A stretch of DNA of 64,000 nt from positions 62,001 through 126,000 of the forward strand of contig NZ_MTKN01000003.1 of the NCBI RefSeq assembly GCF_001975825.1, read 5' to 3'. Below are positions 27,572 to 35,231 of the stretch, piece by piece. A model generated the notes under the pieces. It did not search any database and was not told where the DNA came from. It worked only from the letters and a program-made list of their open reading frames with translations. A program made the position numbers and the translations under genes. The DNA comes from [Flexibacter] sp. ATCC 35208. Lineage in GTDB: Bacteria > Bacteroidota > Bacteroidia > Chitinophagales > Chitinophagaceae. Numbering within the stretch: the first letter of the stretch is position 1; each line of letters starts with the position of its first letter.

Positions 27572-27743
27572 ATTCGGATACCTAATGCAGATAGGTAGTA
27601 TCTGTAAGCACTTCTGAGGAGATTTATTTATTTATTTTATACGCGCTCTTTATTTTTTACTACTCAATTAAGTGCCCCCGTTTATTTTCCATTCCCTATA
27701 CATAAGTGAATTATCGTATTTTTAAGCCGATATACGCGCACTT

Positions 27744-28205
27744 ATGTCAAATATAGAAAAACTGATCTCGCAAAAAAGTTGGTCCAGCGAGTATAACAAA
27801 GGGTTAATAGGTCTCATCTTCGTAGGTAACTGGCTGGTTTCCCGTCACCAGCATTTCTTTAAAAAGTTTGACATCACCATGCAGCAGTATAACATCCTTC
27901 GCATTTTGCGGGGACAACATCCTAAAGCGGCTAATATCAATACTTTGAAAGAAAGGATGCTGGACAAAATGAGCGACGTTTCCCGCCTCGTGGAGCGCCT
28001 CAGAAAAGCTGGGCTGGTAGAAAGAAAAGCAAGCGAAATTGACCGTCGTGCAGTAGATGTCATGATCACTCCCAAAGGCCTCGCACTGCTCGATGAAGTC
28101 GATGTAGACCTTCCCGCCCTGGAAGATTCTCTGAACCTGTCGCTTACTGAAGAAGAAGCGAAACAACTGAACTTACTGTTAGATAAGATCCTAATGAGGT
28201 ATTAA
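27744..28205 (+). CDS. MarR-family transcriptional regulator
   Basis: This 153-residue winged-helix protein matches MarR: N-terminal dimer helix, ITMQQYNILRIL, recognition region LKERMLDKMSDVSRLVERL and wing LVERKASEIDRRAVDVMITPKG with the conserved D-R pair, then a C-terminal helix. MarR proteins usually repress a nearby gene in response to small aromatic ligands or thiol oxidation. The nearest gene is the convergent MFS transporter, so the target is unclear. A box TATTTTTA (27717-27724) lies 19 bases before the start. Confidence 0.88.
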   Translation: MSNIEKLISQKSWSSEYNKGLIGLIFVGNWLVSRHQHFFKKFDITMQQYNILRILRGQHPKAANINTLKERMLDKMSDVSRLVERLRKAGLVERKASEIDRRAVDVMITPKGLALLDEVDVDLPALEDSLNLSLTEEEAKQLNLLLDKILMRY

Positions 28206-28211
28206 AAACAA

Positions 28212-28263
28212 AAAAAAGCCCGGATGAGTGAGTATTGGTACTCAGTACATCCGGACTTTTTTT
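28212..28263. terminator. Bidirectional terminator, marR-like gene and MFS gene
   Basis: The long stem AAAAAG.CCGGATG..GAGTA/TACTC..CATCCGG.CTTTTT lies between convergent genes, with A- and T-runs at the outer ends. Confidence 0.85.
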
Positions 28264-28279
28264 ATCAACTATTCTTGTT

Positions 28280-29518
28280 TTAGATGGTCTCCATGTAATT
28301 CAAATCCTTTCCAAATGTCTCCGGCACCAGGTAAGATGCCAGTAACCCTAAACCTATCGTAATCAGACCCACGATTCCCGCACTGGTCAGATAACTGAAA
28401 GAATGCTGTAACCAGCCAAAAAGTATCGTGATCAACACCAGCATCCCCCTCGCAAAGTTAGGCACCGTAATCGCTACCGTCGCCCGCAGGTTCGTACCAA
28501 AACTCTCCGCCGCTATCGTTACGAATATCGCCCAGAACCCAACACTGAAACCAAGTAAGAAGCAAACCGTAAAGAAGAAGGTCTTGCTGGTACCCGATTG
28601 ATGGAGGTAGACAACCGTAAAAATGGTGGTGAGTAACAGGAACAGGATCATGACCTTTCGCCGGCTTTTCCACAACTGACTCACCCAGCCCGTGACAAAA
28701 TCACCCAATACCAGCCCCGCATAGCAAAAGGCAATAGCATCGCCAGGCGCTATCGGGTCCTTTACCCCCATTTCGACCGCAAACTTATTAGAGTATGCTA
28801 CCAATACCCCTACCACAAACCAGGTGGGTGTACCCAGCATGATGCATTTCAGGTATTTAATAAACCGCTCCCGGTTATTTATCAGCGCAAATATATTCCC
28901 TCTCTTTACCGAATTGTCTGTAGCTGCCGCATGGAACATACCAGATTCCATCACACTGATCCTCAGTAATAACAACACTAACCCCAAACCACCACCAATG
29001 AAATAACAATACCGCCAGTCAGGTACCAGCTTTGCAATCAGATTTGCCGCTATAGCACCAGAAACCCCAACGGTCGCTACGATCATTGTACCATAGCCTC
29101 GCTTTTCCTTTGGCAGTATTTCCGCTACCAGGGTTATACCAGCTCCCAGTTCACCAGCCAGACCTACCCCAGCTACAAACCTCCAGAAGGAATACGCCAT
29201 CGTAGTCTGTACAAAGCCATTGGCAATATTGGCCACTGAATACAAAAGAATAGAACCGAATAATACCCGGAGCCGTCCTCTCTTATCCGCAATGATGCCC
29301 CACATGATACCGCCTAACAGCAGCCCTATCATCTGGATATTCATCAGCCAGACGCCGATACCCTTGTCAATCTCATCCTGTGATACACCCAGTGATTTCA
29401 GGCTGGGCACCCGTACTATGGTAAATAGTAATAAGTCGTAGATATCTACGAAATAACCCAATGATGCCACCAATACGGCAACATTGAAGATGGTGGAATT
29501 TTTCGAGTCTGGTTTCAT
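28280..29518 (-). CDS. MFS transporter
   Basis: This 412-residue inner-membrane carrier has about 12 hydrophobic segments. The first loop motif after TM2 reads GIIADKRGRLRVL (the G-x-x-x-D-R/K-x-G-R-R/K pattern) and there is a central cytoplasmic loop. The Asp in GYFVDIYDLLLF (TM1) and this layout resemble the metabolite:H+ symporter group. The substrate is unknown. It lies 17 bases downstream of the DedA-like gene and is probably cotranscribed with it. Confidence 0.85.
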   Translation of the reverse strand: MKPDSKNSTIFNVAVLVASLGYFVDIYDLLLFTIVRVPSLKSLGVSQDEIDKGIGVWLMNIQMIGLLLGGIMWGIIADKRGRLRVLFGSILLYSVANIANGFVQTTMAYSFWRFVAGVGLAGELGAGITLVAEILPKEKRGYGTMIVATVGVSGAIAANLIAKLVPDWRYCYFIGGGLGLVLLLLRISVMESGMFHAAATDNSVKRGNIFALINNRERFIKYLKCIMLGTPTWFVVGVLVAYSNKFAVEMGVKDPIAPGDAIAFCYAGLVLGDFVTGWVSQLWKSRRKVMILFLLLTTIFTVVYLHQSGTSKTFFFTVCFLLGFSVGFWAIFVTIAAESFGTNLRATVAITVPNFARGMLVLITILFGWLQHSFSYLTSAGIVGLITIGLGLLASYLVPETFGKDLNYMETI

Positions 29519-29535
29519 GAGGATTTTAAAGATAA

Positions 29536-30201
29536 TTATTCATTCACATCCGCATGCGGTGGCGCATGGTGCTTCGTTTTACCGAAAAATAATTTTATTA
29601 AAACAGGCAATGTGGTAATAAGTATAAGTATAATAATGATCAGTTCCAGGTGCTTCTGCAGCCCAGGAAATGCTTTACCCAGGTAATGACCCGCCAGCAT
29701 CATGGAAAACACCCATACAAATGAACTGACGATATTGTAAAACATGAATTTCTTCTTGTCCATCTGTACAATACCCCCAACTATCGGAGCAAATGTGCGT
29801 ACAATCGGCATAAAGCGGGCAAGGAAAATAGCCCCGCCGCCATGCTTGTCATACAATTCCTTGGCCTGGTATAAGTGCTTCTTTTTAAAGAAGAGGGTAT
29901 CTTTTCTACTAAATAATAGTGGCCCCGATTTCCGGCCAATCCAGAAACCAACCGCATTTCCTAATATACCAGCAACCGCCACCATCGTCATTATCACAAT
30001 CAAAGGCGTATTATAAAAACTCTCGCTCAACATAGTGCCGTAAAATCCCGCGAGGAATAACAGTGAATCGCCGGGAAGGAAGAATCCTACAAACAGACCC
30101 GTTTCTGCAAAAATGATAATCAATAACAGGTACAATCCACCATGCTCAATGATCCATGCCGGGTTAATAAGATGCTTGAATAGTTCTAAAAACTGGTCCA
30201 T
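29536..30201 (-). CDS. DedA-family membrane protein
   Basis: This 221-residue protein has the DedA signature: FAETGLFVGFFLPGDSLLFLAG (residues 31-52) and FLARFMPIVRTFAPIVGG (~125-142), with 4-5 hydrophobic helices. DedA proteins are thought to flip undecaprenyl phosphate or phosphatidylethanolamine across the inner membrane. It ends with a basic/His-rich tail (KHHAPPHADVNE). It is followed by the MFS gene. Confidence 0.9.
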   Translation of the reverse strand: MDQFLELFKHLINPAWIIEHGGLYLLLIIIFAETGLFVGFFLPGDSLLFLAGFYGTMLSESFYNTPLIVIMTMVAVAGILGNAVGFWIGRKSGPLLFSRKDTLFFKKKHLYQAKELYDKHGGGAIFLARFMPIVRTFAPIVGGIVQMDKKKFMFYNIVSSFVWVFSMMLAGHYLGKAFPGLQKHLELIIIILILITTLPVLIKLFFGKTKHHAPPHADVNE

Positions 30202-30288
30202 ATGCTTTGTATAATCTCCACTAATTTAAGGTCTTGCCCTGCGGAATCGCCGCGGAAGCAAAATAAGGATTTAAACGTTATCTCTATG

Positions 30289-31548
30289 TTATAGTTCAGG
30301 ATTAGTTCTTGGCTCCGCCAGTGCACCCTCCCATTTTGATACTACGCCAGTCGCCATCGCATTTCCAATTACGTTGGTAGCAGAACGGCCCATATCCAGC
30401 AGGTGGTCTACCCCCAGCAACAGCAATAATCCCTCGTCAGGAATCTTAAACATAGACAGAGTGCCTGCTATCACTACCAGCGACGCCCTTGGTACCCCGG
30501 CTATCCCTTTACTGGTGATCATCAATACCAGCAACATAGAGAACTGCTGCTCGATGCCCAGGTGCATATCATAAGCCTGTGCAATAAAGAGACTCGCAAA
30601 GGTCATATACATCATAGAACCATCCAGGTTGAAGGAATAACCCAGTGGCAGTACAAAGCTCACAATACGATTGTCAGCACCAAATCCTTCCAGTTCTTCC
30701 ATCACCTTAGGATAAGCAGCCTCACTGCTGGCAGTACTGAACGCCAGCAATACCGGATTCTTGATCCTTTTCAGGAGATCCAAACCACGCTTACCCAATA
30801 TCAGGCAACCTACCCCTGCCAGTACAAGCCACAGGGTACCAAGCCCCATATAGAACTCGCCGATAAATATACCGTAGGTTTTGAGTATCCCGGGCCCCTT
30901 CTCTGCAATCGTGGCTGCCATAGCACCAAATACGGCAAATGGTGCAAAGTTCATTACATACCCGGTTACCTTGAGCATAATATGCGCTACACTATCCAGG
31001 AACTTGATCACAATCTGGCCCAGTTCCCCTACTGCTGCAGTAGCCACACCAAAAAACAATGCAAATATTACAATCTGCAGGATCTCGTTGTGTGCCATTG
31101 CATTCACTACGCTATCCGGAAACACGTGCTCGAAAAAACCTCTCAGGGTCATATCTGCCGCTTTAATACCGGTATCTGCATGTTTATCCACCAGGTGCAT
31201 GTCAGCACCAGGTTTCAATATGTTTACCAGGATCAATCCCAGAAACAGGGAAACGAAAGTAGCTGTTATAAACCATAACATGGTCTTACCTCCAATACGG
31301 CCTACGGCCTTAATATCCCCTAACTTGGCGATACCTACTACCAGCGTGGTAAATACCAACGGAGCAATGATCATTTTAACCAGGCGTAGGAAAACACTGG
31401 TCAGTATCGATACGTTTTCTACGAACTTCCCAATAGTAACTTGCCCACCATCTTTACCCGAATAAGCAATATTCACCAAATAACCTGTCAATATCCCCAG
31501 TACCATTGCTATAAAAATATACAAGGTAAGGCGGTTGGTTTTCTTCAT
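30289..31548 (-). CDS. Dicarboxylate/amino acid:cation symporter (DAACS)
   Basis: This 419-residue membrane protein is of the GltP/DctA fold. Family marks are FLRLVKMIIAPLVFTTLVVGIA, the first hairpin tip ASSEAAYPKVMEEL, GYSFNLDGSMMYMTFASLFIAQA, and the second tip TSKGIAGVPRASLVV. It imports C4-dicarboxylates or acidic amino acids with protons or sodium. NVIGNAMATGVVSKWEG at the end holds the Asn/Asp region that binds substrate. The exact substrate cannot be read. Confidence 0.92.
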   Translation of the reverse strand: MKKTNRLTLYIFIAMVLGILTGYLVNIAYSGKDGGQVTIGKFVENVSILTSVFLRLVKMIIAPLVFTTLVVGIAKLGDIKAVGRIGGKTMLWFITATFVSLFLGLILVNILKPGADMHLVDKHADTGIKAADMTLRGFFEHVFPDSVVNAMAHNEILQIVIFALFFGVATAAVGELGQIVIKFLDSVAHIMLKVTGYVMNFAPFAVFGAMAATIAEKGPGILKTYGIFIGEFYMGLGTLWLVLAGVGCLILGKRGLDLLKRIKNPVLLAFSTASSEAAYPKVMEELEGFGADNRIVSFVLPLGYSFNLDGSMMYMTFASLFIAQAYDMHLGIEQQFSMLLVLMITSKGIAGVPRASLVVIAGTLSMFKIPDEGLLLLLGVDHLLDMGRSATNVIGNAMATGVVSKWEGALAEPRTNPEL

Positions 31549-31598
31549 GCAGCGGTGCTTTTTATATTAATAAATTATATAAAGTGATAAAAATCCCT

Positions 31599-31606
31599 CA
31601 AAAATA
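31599..31606 (-). promoter_or_regulatory. -7 box TATTTTTG of the DAACS gene
   Basis: An exact TAnnTTTG match lies ~50 bases before the minus-strand ATG. Confidence 0.5.
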
Positions 31607-31651
31607 ACGCTGTTCATCTAAAGTTGTGTGTCATTTTATAAAATTGATGCC

Positions 31652-31659
31652 TATATTTG
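31652..31659 (+). promoter_or_regulatory. -7 box TATATTTG of the APC permease gene
   Basis: An exact TAnnTTTG match predicts a leader of about 65 bases. Confidence 0.5.
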
Positions 31660-31728
31660 GCGATCTGTAATGATTTGAAACAACAAATTACTAAACCATT
31701 CAAACGTCAACCACAATAGACATACAGT

Positions 31729-33219
31729 ATGGGCAAACTTTTTGTAAAAAAGCCTCTCTCCATCTTATTATCAGAAGCATCTGAATCGGACAAAGGACTT
31801 AAACGCACGCTGGGCGCAGGTTCCCTGATTGCATTGGGCATTGGCGCCATCATTGGAGCAGGCCTTTTTGTAAGAACTGCTGCTGCTGCCGGACAACACG
31901 CCGGACCTGCAGTAATCTTCTCTTTTATTATTGCAGCTGCAGGTTGTGCATTAGCAGGTTTATGCTATGCAGAATTTGCATCTATGATCCCTATCGCCGG
32001 AAGTGCTTACACCTATTCTTATGCTACCATGGGTGAATTTGTCGCCTGGATCATCGGATGGGATCTCGTGCTGGAATATGCACTTGGAGCCGCTACCGTA
32101 GCCATAGGATGGGCGCAATACCTGAATAAGCTATTGGAAAAAACAGTGGGATGGACCATTCCTTACGAATGGTGCCACAGTCCATTCGAAGTTTCTGATG
32201 CGGGAGCGCATGGTATCATGAACCTCCCTGCTATATTCATATTGCTGATGCTGAGCTTATTGCTCATACGGGGTATCGAAGGTTCTGCTATGGTGAATAA
32301 CATTATCGTTATCGCCAAGGTAGCCATCGTAATCCTGATCATCATTCTTGGCTGGCAGTTCATCAACCCTGCCAACCATACGCCATTCATGATCCCTGCT
32401 GATGCCGGCACTGTCACCATGCACAATGGTACAGTGATCGATTATTCTGCTTACGGGTTCCATGGTATATCAGGGGTCCTTCGGGGTGCTGGTGTTGTAT
32501 TCTTTGCTTTCATTGGTTTTGATGCGGTATCTACTGCTGCACAGGAAACAATCAATCCTAAGCGCAATATGCCAATAGGTATCCTGGTTTCCCTGTTCGT
32601 ATGTACTGCCTTATATATCCTCTTCTCTTACGTGCTGACAGGTATCGCTCCTTACCAGGACTTCGTGAAAGAAGGTGGTGAAGCATCTGTAGCTTACGTA
32701 ATTGACAAATACATGATTGGGTACGGCTGGCTGTCTACATTCGTAACAGTAGCTATCCTGGCTGGTTTCTCATCAGTTATCCTCGTAATGCTGCTGGGAC
32801 AGACCCGTGTATTCTACTCCATGGCCAACGATGGTCTGGTACCAAAAGTATTTGCTGAACTGCATCCTAAATACCGTACGCCGTACAGGTCACAGGCTAT
32901 GTTCTTTGTGTTCGTATCCCTGTTCGCAGCATTCGTTCCGGATAGCGTAGTGGGTGATATGACAAGTATCGGTACCCTGTTTGCCTTCGTACTCGTATGC
33001 TTTGGAGTGATCGTAATGCGTAGAACAGATCCTGATCAGCCCCGTGAATTCAAAACTCCATGGGTGCCAGTTGTGCCTATCGTAGGTGCGTTGTTCTGCC
33101 TGGCTATGATTTTCAGCCTTGGCTGGGAAAACTGGTTAAGACTGCTGGTATGGCTGTTAATAGGCTTCATTATCTATTTCAGATATAGCGTCAAGAATAG
33201 CAACATCAGAAAAATGTAG
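31729..33219 (+). CDS. APC-family amino acid permease
   Basis: This 496-residue protein has ~12 hydrophobic helices. TM1 contains GAGSLIALGIGAIIGAGLFV, the unwound substrate site of the APC fold; GSAYTYSYATMGEFVAWIIGWDLVLEY and FFAFIGFDAVSTAAQE follow. The latter pattern is typical of the cationic amino acid transporter (CAT/YfnA) subgroup. The N-terminus (KPLSILLSEASESDKGLKRTL) is also of that subgroup. The substrate is not defined. Confidence 0.9.
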   Translation: MGKLFVKKPLSILLSEASESDKGLKRTLGAGSLIALGIGAIIGAGLFVRTAAAAGQHAGPAVIFSFIIAAAGCALAGLCYAEFASMIPIAGSAYTYSYATMGEFVAWIIGWDLVLEYALGAATVAIGWAQYLNKLLEKTVGWTIPYEWCHSPFEVSDAGAHGIMNLPAIFILLMLSLLLIRGIEGSAMVNNIIVIAKVAIVILIIILGWQFINPANHTPFMIPADAGTVTMHNGTVIDYSAYGFHGISGVLRGAGVVFFAFIGFDAVSTAAQETINPKRNMPIGILVSLFVCTALYILFSYVLTGIAPYQDFVKEGGEASVAYVIDKYMIGYGWLSTFVTVAILAGFSSVILVMLLGQTRVFYSMANDGLVPKVFAELHPKYRTPYRSQAMFFVFVSLFAAFVPDSVVGDMTSIGTLFAFVLVCFGVIVMRRTDPDQPREFKTPWVPVVPIVGALFCLAMIFSLGWENWLRLLVWLLIGFIIYFRYSVKNSNIRKM

Positions 33220-33248
33220 TAATAAAATATTCTCCAAGTATAAGCAGG

Positions 33249-33284
33249 AAGGGGCCGGGAAATTCAGTTTTTCCGGCCTTTTCC
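33249..33284 (+). terminator. Terminator of the APC permease gene
   Basis: The imperfect stem AAGGGGCCGG..CCGGCCTT is followed by a T-rich stretch, 30 bases past the stop. Confidence 0.65.
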
Positions 33285-33286
33285 AT

Positions 33287-33294
33287 TAAATTTG
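33287..33294 (+). promoter_or_regulatory. -7 box TAAATTTG of yebC
   Basis: An exact TAnnTTTG match lies ~36 bases before the yebC ATG. Confidence 0.5.
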
Positions 33295-33330
33295 CGTCTC
33301 TATTCTTAATAACTAATTACATTACCCAAT

Positions 33331-34041
33331 ATGGGAAGGATATTTGAAGTAAGAAAACATACCATGTTTGCCCGCTGGGACAGGATGGCAAAGCAGTTTA
33401 CCAGGATAGGCAAGGAAATCGCGATAGCTGTAAAAGCGGGAGGTCCTGATCCTGATAATAATCCAGCCCTCCGCAGGTGCTTCGCGAATGCAAAGGGTGT
33501 AAACATGCCCAAAGACCGCGTAGAAGCTGCGATCAAGCGCGCGATGGGGAAAGATAAAACTGACTACGAAGAAGTTGTATACGAAGGATATGCACCGCAC
33601 GGGGTGGCTGTAATGATAGAAACTGCTACAGACAACCCAACCCGTACCGTGGCTAACGTACGTATGCACTTCAACAAATTAGGCGGCTCCCTCGGCAACA
33701 GTGGTTCCGTAGGTTTCCTCTTCAACCGTGTGGGTGAATTCAAAATTAAAAACGAAGGACAGAATCTGGAAGACCTGGAACTGGAACTGATTGATGCCGG
33801 ACTGGAAGAAATCGGGGAAGACAGCGAGGGTAATATCATTCTGCGTACTCCGTTCACTGAATTTGGGAACATGTCTAAAGCACTGGAAGATAGAAATATC
33901 ATTCCTATCAGTGCTGAATTAAAACGACTCCCTACCACTACTACCGAGCTGAATGAAGAGCAGGCGAAAGAAGTGCTGGAACTGATTGACAGACTAGAGC
34001 AGGATGATGATGTACAGCAGGTGTTTCACACACTGAAATAA
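33331..34041 (+). CDS. yebC: YebC/PmpR-family protein
   Basis: This 236-residue protein has the three-domain YebC layout: basic N-terminus [51 protein letters not shown], then [23 protein letters not shown]. The family was annotated as transcriptional regulators, but bacterial and mitochondrial (TACO1) members help ribosomes through proline-rich stretches, a job shared with EF-P. That is of note given the atypical EF-P at 25.0-25.6 kb. It is a single gene between two terminators. Confidence 0.92.
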   Translation: MGRIFEVRKHTMFARWDRMAKQFTRIGKEIAIAVKAGGPDPDNNPALRRCFANAKGVNMPKDRVEAAIKRAMGKDKTDYEEVVYEGYAPHGVAVMIETATDNPTRTVANVRMHFNKLGGSLGNSGSVGFLFNRVGEFKIKNEGQNLEDLELELIDAGLEEIGEDSEGNIILRTPFTEFGNMSKALEDRNIIPISAELKRLPTTTTELNEEQAKEVLELIDRLEQDDDVQQVFHTLK

Positions 34042-34059
34042 TTGCAATCTTTGCATAAA

Positions 34060-34093
34060 ATAAAAAGGGTCCGCTATGGCAGACCCTTTTTAT
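34060..34093. terminator. Bidirectional terminator, yebC and response regulator
   Basis: The stem AAAAAGGGTC/GACCCTTTTT has a 10-base loop and A/T runs on both sides, between convergent genes. Confidence 0.85.
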
Positions 34094-34096
34094 TTT

Positions 34097-34810
34097 TTAA
34101 AGCTTTTCAGCAACCTTTTCCGGTTCGGTCAATAACCTTAACCCTTTCCCGTGTATGGTTTCCAGTTTAATGGTACCATCCAGCTTAAAATGCTTCCTGA
34201 TACGCGTCAGGTATACATCCATGCTTCTGCCGGTGAAAAAGTCGTCATTTCCCCACACACTGAGCAGAATCCCTTCTCTCTTCAGCTTCTTATTCGCATT
34301 TTCACAGAGATACTTGAGCAACTCAGCCTCCTTAGGCGGTAAATTGATATTGGTATTGGTTGGTTGATGATATATTTTGAATTCGCTGTAATTAAACATG
34401 AGCGTACCAAGGGTGAACACCACCTGCTTGTCATGCTGTAACAGACGGCTCCGCTTCATAAACACTTCCATACGGCAGAGCAACTCTTCCATATTGAAAG
34501 GTTTCACGAGGTAATCGTCCCCACCAGCTTCAAAGCCATTCAGCTTATCCTGCTCCATATATCGGGAGGAAGCAAAAATGATAGGTACGTTCTCATCCTT
34601 GTCGCGGATTTCCCGGCACAGGGTAAACCCATCCATGCCTGGCATAATCACATCCAACAGACAGATGTCGAAGGGCTTTTCCTGAAAAGTTGCCCAGCCC
34701 TCTTCGCCATTGGCACAATGTGTCACATCATACCCGGCTTTTTCTAAATGGTTTTTTACCACTTTGGCAAAAAACAGATCATCTTCAACTAACAGTACTC
34801 CTGCTTTCAT
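34097..34810 (-). CDS. OmpR/PhoB-family response regulator (orphan)
   Basis: This 237-residue two-domain regulator has a receiver with acidic pair Glu9/Asp10/Asp11, phospho-acceptor Asp53 (LLDVIMPGMDG), the Ser of IIFASSRY and the Lys of YLVKPF. A winged-helix DNA-binding domain follows, ending with GRSMDVYLTRIRKHFK and LETIHGKGLRL. No histidine kinase is adjacent, so the partner is elsewhere. The form resembles Bacteroides RprY. The gap 34811-35176 upstream is A/T-rich with no gene or clear promoter that I can see. Confidence 0.9.
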   Translation of the reverse strand: MKAGVLLVEDDLFFAKVVKNHLEKAGYDVTHCANGEEGWATFQEKPFDICLLDVIMPGMDGFTLCREIRDKDENVPIIFASSRYMEQDKLNGFEAGGDDYLVKPFNMEELLCRMEVFMKRSRLLQHDKQVVFTLGTLMFNYSEFKIYHQPTNTNINLPPKEAELLKYLCENANKKLKREGILLSVWGNDDFFTGRSMDVYLTRIRKHFKLDGTIKLETIHGKGLRLLTEPEKVAEKL

Positions 34811-35176
34811 AAATGGATTTGGGTTGATAATTAAATAATTTAATTACTATTAACCTATCGTAACGTGGTGCTTGCTCAATTCGCCCTCTAAAAAATACAA
34901 TACAATTTATATCCTGCGCGCTGATTTTCAAACATTCATTTTATTCATTCCTGATGACTAAGAAAAAATCAATGTCTAATATGTTAAGTATCACTCACTA
35001 CAGAATTATAACATACTTAGAGAAAAAAATGTTTAAACATTAGTAATCCTAACTTAATTGTCCTGTTTCACTCAATTAGGAATTTCTTTTGCAGGAATAA
35101 TAAATATTATAAAACTATTTATCATATTTGTACCTGTACTACTTGTCATTTCTTAAACCTACAACGATACAAAACA

Positions 35177-35208
35177 AAAACGCAAGGCCTTTTACAGCCT
35201 TGCGTTCG
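35177..35208 (-). terminator. Terminator of the E1 dehydrogenase gene
   Basis: The stem AACGCAAGGC (35179-35188) pairs with 35197-35206, flanked by A-runs that give a U-tract on the minus strand. Confidence 0.85.
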
Positions 35209-35231
35209 TATTTTAAGCTCAATTACTTTTT

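Noticed and set aside
31549..31728. Divergent DAACS/APC spacer as a shared operator
   Set aside because: Both promoter boxes are visible but I see no palindrome or repeat between them beyond A/T-rich sequence.
35100..35208. Possible small plus-strand RNA before the E1 terminator (box CATATTTG)
   Set aside because: The box departs from consensus at its first base and no -33 element is visible. The hairpin is explained by the E1 gene.
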